Shown piece after piece: positions 1-8,185 of a DNA stretch of 64,000 nucleotides. Positions within the stretch are counted from its first letter, which is position 1, and each line of letters begins with the position of its first letter. The stretch comes from Paraconexibacter sp040581415. Lineage in GTDB: Bacteria; Actinomycetota; Thermoleophilia; Solirubrobacterales; Solirubrobacteraceae. The notes under the pieces are model-generated. The model was not told the origin of the DNA. It saw nothing but the letters and a program-made list of their open reading frames with translations, and searched no databases. The DNA is taken from assembly GCF_040581415.1 (NCBI RefSeq), contig NZ_CP114014.1, positions 5,022,001-5,086,000 of the forward strand, read 5' to 3'. The translations under genes and the position numbers were made by a program.

Positions 1-170
1 CCTCCGCGGACCAGGACGATCGTGTCCTTCACCGCGCCTGAGCGGACGAAGTCCATCACCGCCTGCGGCGAATCGAGCCACTGCAGCGGACCCTCGATCG
101 GTTCGTCGACGGTGAAGACGGTCTGCCCGGTGCCGACCGGGACGAAGTCGGTGGAGTCGATCGTGCTCAT
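1..170 (-). CDS. Unrecognised protein, N-terminal fragment cut by window edge
   Basis: The reading frame opens at an ATG at 170 on the minus strand and runs off the left edge, so only about 56 residues are visible. They begin MSTIDSTDFVPVGTGQTVF and include a stretch with LQWLDSPQAVMDFV. Third codon positions are almost all G/C, as in the neighbouring real genes. CAGCAT lies 6 nt before the ATG, a weak match to the TAnnnT hexamers seen before other starts here. I do not recognise the family from this fragment. It lies downstream of the PucR regulator gene on the same strand, so it may be a target of that regulator, but nothing proves it. Confidence 0.6.
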   Translation of the reverse strand, partial: MSTIDSTDFVPVGTGQTVFTVDEPIEGPLQWLDSPQAVMDFVRSGAVKDTIVLVRG

Positions 171-326
171 GCTCCGATGCTGCCCAGGATCCGCGCGCCG
201 TTGCTACCGCGGGGGCGGCCAAAGTCGCGGAGGCGCGTGTGTCGTCGGAGGGTGCGGCCAGTGGTCCTCGGGCCCAACGCCCCCGACCGATTATCCAGAG
301 GGGACAGGACCCATGAGCCGCAGGGG

Positions 327-1685
327 CTAAGAGCCGTGCAGCGTGAGGTGGATCCGCAGCGCCGCATCGAGCTCGGCGGTGTCGCCCGCGAGCCGCCGGC
401 CGAGTAGCTGCTCGACCCGCGTGAGCCGATAGGCGACGGTCTTCTGGTGCACGTGCAGCATCGCCGCCGTCCGCTTCTTGCTGCCGCCCGACGCCAGGTA
501 CGCGCGCAGCGTCTCCCGCAGGCGCGCGGTCGCGTCGTCGTCCTGGCTCAGGACCCCGAGGCGCCCGGCCGCCAGCCGCTCGGCGCGGGCCCGGTCGTGG
601 CACAGCAGGCCGGCGAGCTCGACCTCCTCGTGGCGGACGACCCCGGCGCGGGGCTGCCGCGCCAGGCGCGCGATGCGCTCGGCGTCCAGCGCCTGCTCGT
701 GCGAGCGGCGGAACCCGTCCCGCCCCCGGCCCGGCTGCCCGAGGGCGGCGACGATGCCGTCGGTGGCGCAGGCGGCGAGCGCGTCGCGGACGGCGGCGGG
801 CGGCGCGTCCGGCCACCACCCGACCCACGCCCACCACGCGCCGTCGCCGGCCGGTCGGGTAAGCACGCGCGGCGCCGCGGGCGCGGCGGGCCCGGCCGCG
901 GCGCGACCGTTCACGGCTGCGTGCGCCGCGGCAGCCGTCGTGGCCGCCGCGACGAGCGCGTCGAGGGCGGCACGGGCGTCGGCCTCGGCGGTGATGGGGC
1001 GCAGGACGATCGCGGTGTGGTGGCCGGCGATGTCGTAGCCCAGGCGCACGCGCGCGGCTTCCAGGTCGACCGCCTCGTCGCCCAGCAGCGCGTCGATCAG
1101 TTCGCTGCGGGAGGCGCCGGCGCCGGCCCCCTCCGGCCCGGTCAGCCGCGCCTCGGCGAACTCGCGGCGGTACTCGTCGACGAGCCGCTCGCAGCTGCGG
1201 TCGATGAACGCGAAGAAGTGCGTGGAGGACGTACGCAGAACCGCGTGCAGCAGCTCGGGGTCGGCGACGTTCGCGACCGCGTGATCGGACCACAGCTGCC
1301 ACAGGCGCTCGTGCCCGACCCGGTAGGCGTGCAGGACCATCGTCGCGTCCCCGCCCGCGGCGACCGCCTGGCGCAGCAGCTTCTGCGTCCCCAGGGGCGG
1401 CTCGATCGCGCTGGGCGGGACGCCGAACGCGAGCGTCGCCAGCATGGCGCCGATGTTCTGATCGGTCGACTCGCGCGTGACGGCGACGCCGTCGGCCGCC
1501 GCGTCGGGCGCCAGGTCGGGGATGACCTCCAGCACGCGCTCGGTGACCGCGGCGGCGACCAGGTCGGAGTGCGGCAGCAGCTCCAGGGCCAGGCGCTGCG
1601 TCTCGGCCGTCGCGCGGGCGTCGGCGGCAGGGTCCGGCTTCGGCCCGCCGACTCCGGCCAGCCGGTGCTCCTCGTGTACGGCCAC
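327..1685 (-). CDS. PucR/CdaR-family transcriptional regulator
   Basis: This 452-residue protein has the layout of the PucR/CdaR family: an alpha-helical N-terminal sensory half (residues about 1-190), a degenerate GGDEF-like middle region and a C-terminal helix-turn-helix of the HTH_30 type. The C-terminal signature is clear: SGGSKKRTAAMLHVHQKTV followed by AYRLTRVEQLLGRRL. Members usually activate catabolic operons in response to a metabolite. The start is a GTG at 1685, with TAGCGT ending 6 nt upstream, so the message is probably leaderless. It sits 135 bp downstream of an aldehyde dehydrogenase on the same strand and may control it; the effector is unknown. A second member of the family is at 54884-56137. 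Confidence 0.85.
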   Translation of the reverse strand: MAVHEEHRLAGVGGPKPDPAADARATAETQRLALELLPHSDLVAAAVTERVLEVIPDLAPDAAADGVAVTRESTDQNIGAMLATLAFGVPPSAIEPPLGTQKLLRQAVAAGGDATMVLHAYRVGHERLWQLWSDHAVANVADPELLHAVLRTSSTHFFAFIDRSCERLVDEYRREFAEARLTGPEGAGAGASRSELIDALLGDEAVDLEAARVRLGYDIAGHHTAIVLRPITAEADARAALDALVAAATTAAAAHAAVNGRAAAGPAAPAAPRVLTRPAGDGAWWAWVGWWPDAPPAAVRDALAACATDGIVAALGQPGRGRDGFRRSHEQALDAERIARLARQPRAGVVRHEEVELAGLLCHDRARAERLAAGRLGVLSQDDDATARLRETLRAYLASGGSKKRTAAMLHVHQKTVAYRLTRVEQLLGRRLAGDTAELDAALRIHLTLHGS

Positions 1686-1691
1686 CGCCCG

Positions 1692-1697
1692 ACGCTA
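1692..1697 (-). promoter_or_regulatory. -10 hexamer of the PucR gene (leaderless type)
   Basis: TAGCGT on the minus strand is followed after 6 nt by the GTG start of the PucR gene. There is no room for a ribosome binding site, which points to a leaderless transcript. Confidence 0.55.
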
Positions 1698-1731
1698 CGC
1701 CCATACGCGGTGTCCGGTCAACTGCGAAGGT

Positions 1732-1763
1732 GCGACGGAGCGGCCTGCACGCCACTCCGTCGC
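1732..1763 (-). terminator. Hairpin downstream of the aldehyde dehydrogenase
   Basis: GCGACGGAG (1732-1740) and CTCCGTCGC (1755-1763) pair perfectly over 9 bp, with 3 further inner pairs after one mismatch and a 6-nt loop. It lies 58 bp beyond the stop codon of the aldehyde dehydrogenase on the minus strand. There is no T-run, so it may be an intrinsic terminator of the GC-rich type or a transcript-end stabiliser. Confidence 0.5.
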
Positions 1764-1820
1764 CCTTCGGTGACAGGTTCCGGGGCGCAGGGCCGCCGAA
1801 CCTGCCAGCGATGCCATCCG

Positions 1821-3314
1821 CTACAGCTGGACGACCACCGACTTGGTCTCCTGGTAGGCCGAGAGCACTTCCTCGCCCATCTCGCGTCCCCAGCCACTCT
1901 GCTTGTAGCCGCCGAAGGGCAGCGCCGCGTCGTAGATGTGGTACGTGTTGATGTGCACGGTGCCCGCCTTGATGCGCGCCGCGAGCTTGTGCGCCTTGGA
2001 GAGGTCCTTGGTCCAGATGCCGGCTGCCAGGCCGTACACCGAGTCGTTGGCCTTGGCCGCGAGATCGTCGACGTCGGCGAACGGCATCGCCGCCACGACC
2101 GGGCCGAAGATCTCCTCCTGGATGATGCGCTGGTCGTTCGTCGCGTCGACGAAGACCGTCGGCTGCACGAAGTAGCCGGGACCGTCGATCGCGGCACCGC
2201 CGGTGGTCGCACGGGCACCCTGCTCCGGGCCGACCTTCAGGTAGTTCGTCACGCGGTCGAACTGCTCGGAGGAGACGAGCGGGCCCATCTCCGTGTCGGG
2301 GTCCAGGCCGTGGCCGACCTTGATCGCCTCGGCGGCGCGGGACACGCCCTCGACCACCTCGTCGAACAGGTTCTGATGGATGTAGAGGCGGGACGCGGCC
2401 GTGCAGACCTCGCCCTGGTTGAAGAAGATCCCCTGCGCGGAGCCGGCGATCGCGGCGGCCACGTCGGCGTCGTCCAGGACGATGTTCGGCGACTTGCCGC
2501 CGAGCTCGAGCGACACGCGCTTGAGGTTCGTCCGGCCGGCGGCCTGGGCGATCAGCTTGCCGACCTCGGTCGAGCCCGTGAACGCGACCTTGTCGACGTC
2601 CGGGTGCTCGGCCAGCGCGGCACCGGCGTCGCCGTAGCCGGTGATGACGTTCAGGACGCCCGGCGGGATGCCCGCCTCGAGGGCCAGCTCACCGAGGCGG
2701 ATCGCCGACAGCGGCGTCTGCTCGGCGGGCTTCAGGACGATCGTGCAGCCGGTCGCCAGGGCGGGGCCGACCTTCCACGCGGCCATCAGCAGCGGGAAGT
2801 TCCACGGGATGATCTGCGCGACGACGCCGACCGGCTCCTTCACCGTGTAGGCGTGGAACTCGCCGCCGGGGATGTAGGGCAACGACGGGCGGACGGTGGA
2901 GCCCTTGAGCTTCGTGGCCCAGCCGGCCATGTACCAGAAGAGGTCGGCGGCGAGGGGGACGTCGGCTGCGGCGGCGACGGTCTTCGCCTTGCCGTTGTCG
3001 AGCGAGTCGATCTCGGCGAGCTCGTCGAGGTTCTCCGCGATCAGGTCGCCGAGCTTGTGGATGACGCGGCCGCGCTCGGACGGGGTCATCGTCTTCCACG
3101 GGCCGTCGAGGGCGCGGCGCGCGGCCTTGACGGCGCGGTCGACGTCCTCGGCCTTGCCGTGGGCAGCGGTGGTGAGGACCTGGCCGGTGCCGGGGTCGAT
3201 CGTCTCGAAGGTGCCGCCGTCGGCGGCGTCGACCATCTCGCCGTCGATGAGGAGCTGGCGGGGCTGGGAGGTGTAGCGGCTGGTCTGCTCTGAGGTGGGG
3301 ACGGCGATGGCCAT
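1821..3314 (-). CDS. NAD(P)-dependent aldehyde dehydrogenase
   Basis: This is a full-length (497 aa) member of the ALDH superfamily, which oxidises aldehydes to carboxylic acids with NAD(P)+. Visible marks are the PWNFP motif (residues about 170-174), the general-base glutamate in LELGGKSP (E270), the catalytic cysteine in NQGEVCTAASR (C304) and the C-terminal GYKQSGWGREMG. The ATG at 3314 is chosen because GAGGAG sits about 8 nt upstream; an in-frame extension to 3416 is low-complexity and reads into the promoter region. It is transcribed divergently from a GAF-domain activator that starts at 3476, a common layout for alcohol/aldehyde oxidation genes in actinobacteria. The substrate cannot be read from sequence. 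Confidence 0.93.
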   Translation of the reverse strand: MAIAVPTSEQTSRYTSQPRQLLIDGEMVDAADGGTFETIDPGTGQVLTTAAHGKAEDVDRAVKAARRALDGPWKTMTPSERGRVIHKLGDLIAENLDELAEIDSLDNGKAKTVAAAADVPLAADLFWYMAGWATKLKGSTVRPSLPYIPGGEFHAYTVKEPVGVVAQIIPWNFPLLMAAWKVGPALATGCTIVLKPAEQTPLSAIRLGELALEAGIPPGVLNVITGYGDAGAALAEHPDVDKVAFTGSTEVGKLIAQAAGRTNLKRVSLELGGKSPNIVLDDADVAAAIAGSAQGIFFNQGEVCTAASRLYIHQNLFDEVVEGVSRAAEAIKVGHGLDPDTEMGPLVSSEQFDRVTNYLKVGPEQGARATTGGAAIDGPGYFVQPTVFVDATNDQRIIQEEIFGPVVAAMPFADVDDLAAKANDSVYGLAAGIWTKDLSKAHKLAARIKAGTVHINTYHIYDAALPFGGYKQSGWGREMGEEVLSAYQETKSVVVQL

Positions 3315-3408
3315 GCGGGGTCTCCTCGTTCGTGGGGTCGGTCGGCCCGGTTTCGGGACATGGGCGACCGTGGGGGTGGTGACGCTGCCATCAGGGTGCA
3401 CGCGGGGC

Positions 3409-3445
3409 GGTTGCAACCAGGTTGCATTCCTTACCTGGGGGCAAC
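3409..3445. promoter_or_regulatory. Candidate operator between aldehyde dehydrogenase and its regulator
   Basis: The 161-bp divergent spacer holds the perfect 10-bp palindrome GGTTGCAACC (3409-3418). Next to it, GTTGC (3421-3425) and GCAAC (3441-3445) form a second inverted pair. The same half-element GTTGC/GCAAC thus occurs four times in 37 bp. This is what a binding site for the GAF-domain regulator would look like, but binding is inference. Confidence 0.4.
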
Positions 3446-3475
3446 ATTGCGGACTACAGTTGGAGGCCGGACCTG

Positions 3476-4993
3476 ATGACGACGCTCCAGCCTGCGAATC
3501 CGTGGCTTGCTGTCCAGCCGGTTGGTGACCGACTGGCCCAGGCGCGCGCGCTGCGGCGCATCCACGAGGAGTTCCACGCCGGGGCCGACGTGGGCGGCCG
3601 TGTGCGCGCTGTCGTCGCCCAGTCGTGGGCGCGGTCGGGGGACGCGGGCCTGGACCCCGTCCGCCACCTGCCGTCGATCCTCATGGACGACCGCGAGATC
3701 GAGGAGCGCTGGTCGCGCCACCCGCTGTACCCGGTCCTGCCGATGCTCCGCGACCTGCTCAGCAGCGCGACGAGCCAGTCCGGGCACATGCTCGTCATCT
3801 CCGACGCGCGCGGCGTGCTGATGTGGATCGAGGGCCACCACAAGGTCATCGAGGCCACGCACGACATGCACCTGGTCTGCGGCGCCGACTGGAGCGAGAC
3901 CGGCGCCGGGACGAACGCGATGGGGACGGCGATCGCAGTCGACCACCCCGTCCAGATCTTCAGCGCCGAGCACTTCAACCGCATCGTCCACCCGTGGCAG
4001 TGCTCGGGCGCGCCGATCCACGATCCGGCGACCGGGGAGATCCTGGGCGTCGTCGACCTGACCGGACACCTGCGCACCGCGCACCCGCACACGCTCTCCC
4101 TGGTGACGGCCGCCGCCGGCATGGCCGAGGCGTACCTGCGCCACGACCAGGCCCGCAAGGACGAGCAGCTGCGCGACGCGTTCCTCGAGCGCGTCGCCGG
4201 ATCCACGCAGGCGACGGCGCTGGTTCGGCCGTCCGGCCACGTGATGATGGCGCTGCCGCACGGCTGGCTGCCGACCCGGATCGACGCGATCACCGACGGC
4301 GGGGAGGTCACGCTGCCGCGCCGCACGGGCGTCGCGGACGCCGAGCCGCTGCCCGGCCTGGACGGCTACGTGCTGTGGCGGCGGGCGACGGGCCGCGCCT
4401 CGGCCGCCCGCGTCCCGGCGGCCCGCCTGGAGGTCATGGGCCGGCGCCCGCGCCTGGTCCTGCCGCGCGGCCCGGTCGAGCTGTCCGGCCGCCACGCGGA
4501 GATCCTCGCGGTCCTGCTGCTGGCCGGCCGCGGCCTGACCTCCGAGGAGCTGACGCTCGAGGTCTACGGCGAGGAGGGCAAGCCGGTGACGCTGCGCGCG
4601 GAGATGAGCCGCCTGCGCCGCACGCTCGGCGCGACGCTGTCCACCCGTCCCTACGCCTTCGCCATCCCGGCGGGGAGCGACCTGCAGGAGGCCGAGCAGC
4701 TGCTGGACCGCGGCTGCCTGACCGAGGCACTCGCGCTGACCCAGGACGGCGTCCTGCCCGGGTCGCAGGCGCCGCGCATCGTCGAGGCGCGCGAGCGCCT
4801 GGAGCACGGGCTGCGCACCGCGATCCTGCGCGACGGCGACCCGGACCTGCTGCAGGCGTGGTGCCGCAGCGCACCGGGTCAGGAGGACGAGCCGGCGGCG
4901 CGGGCGCTGCTGGCGCTGCTGCCGGCGGGGGACGCGCGGCTGCCGGCGGCGCAGGCGCACCTCGCGCGCCTCGAGCGCACCTTCGGCCCGTAG
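3476..4993 (+). CDS. GAF-domain transcriptional regulator with C-terminal winged-helix
   Basis: This 505-residue protein begins with a GAF-type sensory region (about residues 60-230) similar to the N-terminal half of AcoR-like activators; the stretch with CGADWSETGAGTNAMGTAI is typical. It lacks the AAA+ sigma-54 ATPase module. The C-terminal half contains a winged-helix-like segment (LSGRHAEILAVLLLAGRGL, then LRAEMSRLRRTLG) of the type that binds DNA in OmpR-like proteins. The start at 3476 is preceded by GGAGG at good spacing; the longer in-frame ATG at 3422 lies in the putative operator region. It is divergent from the aldehyde dehydrogenase and is probably its activator. The ligand is unknown. 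Confidence 0.8.
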   Translation: MTTLQPANPWLAVQPVGDRLAQARALRRIHEEFHAGADVGGRVRAVVAQSWARSGDAGLDPVRHLPSILMDDREIEERWSRHPLYPVLPMLRDLLSSATSQSGHMLVISDARGVLMWIEGHHKVIEATHDMHLVCGADWSETGAGTNAMGTAIAVDHPVQIFSAEHFNRIVHPWQCSGAPIHDPATGEILGVVDLTGHLRTAHPHTLSLVTAAAGMAEAYLRHDQARKDEQLRDAFLERVAGSTQATALVRPSGHVMMALPHGWLPTRIDAITDGGEVTLPRRTGVADAEPLPGLDGYVLWRRATGRASAARVPAARLEVMGRRPRLVLPRGPVELSGRHAEILAVLLLAGRGLTSEELTLEVYGEEGKPVTLRAEMSRLRRTLGATLSTRPYAFAIPAGSDLQEAEQLLDRGCLTEALALTQDGVLPGSQAPRIVEARERLEHGLRTAILRDGDPDLLQAWCRSAPGQEDEPAARALLALLPAGDARLPAAQAHLARLERTFGP

Positions 4994-5034
4994 TTCTGGC
5001 GCCGAGTCCCGGATGTCATCACCCGGTCTGATGC

Positions 5035-5592
5035 TTATCGGCTCTCGGCACCGCCGGTGAGCTTCAGCAGCTTCTGGACGGTGTTCCAGTTGCGGACGGT
5101 GACGACCGTCCCGAGCTTGGCCCGGCTCAGCTCCTTGGCCATCGGGCTGCGGGCCTGGCCATCCGGGTACCAGAGGTGCAGCTCGCGCCCGGCGGCGACG
5201 ATGCGCTCGGGGCCGAAGTCGATCGCAGTCACCGCCGCGAGGGCATCCGCGTCCGGCCTGCCGTCCAGGAAGGCGACCACCCGGCGGGACCCGTCGTGCG
5301 CCGCTCCGTCGAACGGGTCCTGCGCTGCGACGGCGGCGAGCTCTTCGGCCGTCCGGACGACGACAGCGACATCGAAGCCGAAGCGCTCTGCGATCAGCCG
5401 CTCGGCGTCGCGGGCGACTGCCTCAGGCGTCTGACCCTCAAGAGCGCTCAGGACGACGTTGCCGCTCCGCAGCAGCGTCGCGGCGTCGGCGTACCCTGCG
5501 CCCGCGAGCAGCGACCGCAGCTCGGGCATGGGCACACTGGTGGACGTGCTGACGTTGATCCCGCGCAGCAGGAGGACGAGCGTCAGCGGCAC
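5035..5592 (-). CDS. DUF1697 domain-containing protein
   Basis: This 185-residue protein matches the DUF1697 family: it opens with TLVLLLRGINVSTS, carries GYADAATLLRSGNVVLSA near residue 35, and ends with the family-typical VRNWNTVQKLLKLT. The function of DUF1697 proteins is not established. The best start is the GTG at 5592, which overlaps the last 10 nt of the lipase gene upstream on the same strand, so the two are probably co-transcribed. A much longer open frame continues upstream in this phase but is only the shadow of the lipase gene. The downstream end converges on the GAF-domain regulator with 41 bp between stop codons. Confidence 0.85.
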   Translation of the reverse strand: MPLTLVLLLRGINVSTSTSVPMPELRSLLAGAGYADAATLLRSGNVVLSALEGQTPEAVARDAERLIAERFGFDVAVVVRTAEELAAVAAQDPFDGAAHDGSRRVVAFLDGRPDADALAAVTAIDFGPERIVAAGRELHLWYPDGQARSPMAKELSRAKLGTVVTVRNWNTVQKLLKLTGGAESR

Positions 5593-6851
5593 GGCCGGTA
5601 CGTCCGGGTCTCGGTGAGGAGCCTGCCTCCGGCGCGGCTGCGGCCGGTGATCTTCAGCGTCACCCGCGCCGGGCCACGGCCGCGCAGGTCGACGCGCGCC
5701 GACTGCCGGCCCCGGACCCCGGTCACGCCCAGCGACCGCCCGTTCAGGCGCACGCGCACGGCGAAGCGGAAGCGCTTGGGAACGTGCACCACGAACCGCC
5801 GCTTGGAGACGCACGCGGCAGCGGCCGGCGCGCAGGACCCCGTCACGTAGCAGGCGAGGGGCGGCTCGGCGGCGAGCTGCTTCGGCTCGAAGGAGCTGAA
5901 GGACTGCAGCGCCATGACCGCCGAGACCGGCCCGGTCACCGGGTTGATGCCCGGGTGCAGCGCCTGCGCGCAGGTCGTGACCGGCACGCGCGAGGGGGCT
6001 GCCGGGCCGTCGTTGTTCAGCGCGTCGACGGCCAGCGCGTAGGCGACCGGGTCGACCAGCCCGACCAGGAGGTGCTCGTAGACCGCGGCCGGGCAGACGT
6101 CCTGCGTGGCGACGTTCGTGATCCGGCCGTCCCCCGTCCGCAGCGACGAGCTGCCCGTCAGCGCGTCCTGGTTGGGCTGGACGGTCTCGTCCGTCCGCGT
6201 GTAGACGTTCGTGTAGGAGATGCCCGCGAACGTCTCCTGCCGCGAGTTCAGCGCCTTCATGAAGCTGGACTCGTCGGACTGCTGCCAGCCCGCCGCCGAG
6301 CAGCCTCCCTGGCACCGGGCCATGACCGTGCCGTGGTTCGACGGCGCGAAGCCGATGACGTCGTCGACCATCGCGCGGGTGTCGGGCCAGAACCGCAGCG
6401 CCCAGCGCGGGACCATGCCGCCCTGGCTGTGACCGATGATCGCGATGCGGCGCCCCGCGCGCCGGTGCATCGTGCGGATGGCGTGGACGACGTACTCGCC
6501 GGCGACCTGGACGTCGGAGGTCGCGTTGTCGGGCAGGTCGATCGTGCACCACGCGATGCCCAGCTTGTCCAGCGCGGGCTGGTAGGTCCACGACCAGTTG
6601 TCCTTCGCCGTCGCGCCGGTGCCCTGGACGAGCAGGACGGGCGCACGGCCGGCACCGTCGAGGCCGGGTGAGCACTGCAGCCGGCTGTCGAGCTGCGCCG
6701 CCGGGACGCTCAGCGCCGGACCGGGCCGGTCGACGGGGGCGAAGACGGGTTCGGCCGCGCCCGCCGTCGCGACGGGACCGGTGACCGCCCCCGCCGCTCC
6801 GACGGCCAGGCCGACGAGCGCGGAACGACAACGGACTGAAAGCCGGAACAT
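5583..6851 (-). CDS. Secreted lipase, Candida antarctica lipase B-like alpha/beta hydrolase
   Basis: A 422-residue exported hydrolase. Residues 1-33 form a signal peptide (Arg-rich start, hydrophobic core, cut after GAA). The alpha/beta-hydrolase core follows, with VLLVQGTGATAKDNW (residues 72-86), the nucleophile elbow GHSQGG (S142), an aspartate in YTRTDETVQPNQ (D221) and a histidine in VYEHLL (H260). The TDE-VQP stretch matches the aspartate loop of CalB-type lipases, so the triad is S142-D221-H260. The last 80-odd residues, after SCAPAAAACVSKRRF, look like a small beta-rich accessory domain absent from CalB. The likely role is ester or lipid hydrolysis outside the cell. TACACT ends 6 nt before the ATG, suggesting a leaderless message. 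Confidence 0.87.
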   Translation of the reverse strand: MFRLSVRCRSALVGLAVGAAGAVTGPVATAGAAEPVFAPVDRPGPALSVPAAQLDSRLQCSPGLDGAGRAPVLLVQGTGATAKDNWSWTYQPALDKLGIAWCTIDLPDNATSDVQVAGEYVVHAIRTMHRRAGRRIAIIGHSQGGMVPRWALRFWPDTRAMVDDVIGFAPSNHGTVMARCQGGCSAAGWQQSDESSFMKALNSRQETFAGISYTNVYTRTDETVQPNQDALTGSSSLRTGDGRITNVATQDVCPAAVYEHLLVGLVDPVAYALAVDALNNDGPAAPSRVPVTTCAQALHPGINPVTGPVSAVMALQSFSSFEPKQLAAEPPLACYVTGSCAPAAAACVSKRRFVVHVPKRFRFAVRVRLNGRSLGVTGVRGRQSARVDLRGRGPARVTLKITGRSRAGGRLLTETRTYRPCR

Positions 6852-6857
6852 CGGGCG

Positions 6858-6863
6858 AGTGTA
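6858..6863 (-). promoter_or_regulatory. -10 hexamer of the lipase gene (leaderless type)
   Basis: TACACT on the minus strand lies 6 nt before the ATG at 6851, and no Shine-Dalgarno sequence fits in between. Confidence 0.5.
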
Positions 6864-6893
6864 CGGGCGCCGCGGGACCCGCGCGCCTGCTGG

Positions 6894-8096
6894 CTACTCG
6901 TAGACGATGAGGTCGGGACGGGGCGTCATGGCCATGACGCTCCCGGGCTTCATCAGCCCGGTGTCCTCCTCGTAGAACAGCTTGAAGCCGTGGCGGTAGC
7001 CCGGCTTGCCCGCGGCGAGCGACGTGTACTTGGCGACCTTCGCCGCACGCCCGCCGACGCCGTCGACGTTGAAGACCGTGGCCAGTCCCGGCCGCTTGAT
7101 GAGCAGCCCGGGGTCGCGGACCATGCCCTCCGTGAACTGGTGCACCACGAACAGCTTCTCGGGCAGCTTGTACTGCCGGACGATGGCGGCCAGGTCGGCG
7201 CTGGTCGCATTGACCTCCTGCGCGCTGACCGACCCGATGACCTGCCCGGGCAGCTGACCGGGCTCGACGCGCCACTCGGGGTCGATCGCGAGGCCGACGT
7301 CCGGCTCCTTCAGCCACGGACGCAGGCGGTTCAGCTCGCGCGGGAAGTCGACGAGGCCCGGCTGCACGTCGAGCAGCAGCAGCGCGCCGGCCTTGCGCGC
7401 GAGGCGCAGGTAGCGGTCGATGGTCTCCGCGTCCGCGCGGATCACGTGGTCGCCCTTGGCCCCGGGCGAGGCCGTCGCGATCGAGGTGATCAGCTCGAGC
7501 GCCGGCAGGACGGGGCGGGTCTTGCGGGCGTACGGCTTCGCCTGCCGCTTCAGTTTGGCGAGCATCGACGACGACGTGCCGACGCCGAGCGCCCCGAGGC
7601 CGTCGTCCCGGGGGTTGCCGGCGAACGCGACCACGCGGCGGTCCGGGAACAGGCGGCGCCCGCCGCCGGGCAGCTGCGGCAGGGTCTCGGCCGCCGCACC
7701 CGCTTTCGCGGTCTTCGCGCTGGTCTGCTTGTCGTCCCCCAGGCCGGCGACCCAGACGACCACCGCGACGAGCCCGGCCACGCCGAGGCCGGCCTGCAGG
7801 CGACGGCGCTGGACCGCGGACGAGGCGGGCGCTGCGGCGGCGGCAGCGCGGCGACGGCGCGGCGGACGCGGGGCGGACGCTCCGGGCGCGGCGTCCGTGC
7901 GGGCCGGCGCGTCGGGGCGGTCAGGCGGAGTGGCCGCTGCGGCGGCCGGAGCCGGCGCCGGATTCGGCGCCTCCGGATCGTCGCCGAAGAGCTCGGTGTA
8001 GACGGGCGGCGCCGGGGTGCCCCGGCGCTGGGCACGCCGCTGCGCACGTTCCGCCGCTTCGGCGCGGCGTTGTGCGGGGGTGCGCTGCTGATCCAC
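6894..8096 (-). CDS. Membrane-anchored conserved protein with TIM-barrel-like extracellular domain
   Basis: A 400-residue protein in three parts. Residues 1-100 are a cytoplasmic, Ala/Pro/Arg-rich tail. Residues 101-119 are one membrane helix (GLGVAGLVAVVVWVAGLG). The rest is a folded outer domain with VVAFAGNPRDDGLGALG, ELITSIATASPGAKGDH, PDVGLAIDPEWRV, EKLFVVHQFTEGMV and a C-terminal MTPRPDLIVYE. I know these motifs from an uncharacterised secreted or lipoprotein family in Gram-positive bacteria that reads like a TIM barrel; no activity is assigned. The GTG start at 8096 is supported by AAGGA about 7 nt upstream. It ends 42 bp before the lipase start on the same strand. Confidence 0.75.
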   Translation of the reverse strand: MDQQRTPAQRRAEAAERAQRRAQRRGTPAPPVYTELFGDDPEAPNPAPAPAAAAATPPDRPDAPARTDAAPGASAPRPPRRRRAAAAAAPASSAVQRRRLQAGLGVAGLVAVVVWVAGLGDDKQTSAKTAKAGAAAETLPQLPGGGRRLFPDRRVVAFAGNPRDDGLGALGVGTSSSMLAKLKRQAKPYARKTRPVLPALELITSIATASPGAKGDHVIRADAETIDRYLRLARKAGALLLLDVQPGLVDFPRELNRLRPWLKEPDVGLAIDPEWRVEPGQLPGQVIGSVSAQEVNATSADLAAIVRQYKLPEKLFVVHQFTEGMVRDPGLLIKRPGLATVFNVDGVGGRAAKVAKYTSLAAGKPGYRHGFKLFYEEDTGLMKPGSVMAMTPRPDLIVYE

Positions 8097-8185
8097 GGCC
8101 CGATCCTTGCCCAGGGGTGCAATCTTTCATGCGCGGGCCCGCGGGGCAAATGGACGCCCGTTCCGGCGTCCCCCGCGCCGGCCGA

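Noticed and set aside
447..3293. A 948-codon plus-strand frame opposite the PucR and aldehyde dehydrogenase genes
   Set aside because: Both genes on the minus strand are clear family members; the plus-strand translation is Arg/Gly/Asp/Val-rich filler typical of GC-rich shadow frames.
5593..7317. Long fusion of the DUF1697 protein with upstream sequence
   Set aside because: The upstream part of the frame is antisense-like filler overlapping the lipase and anchored-protein genes; DUF1697 proteins normally start at LLRGIN.
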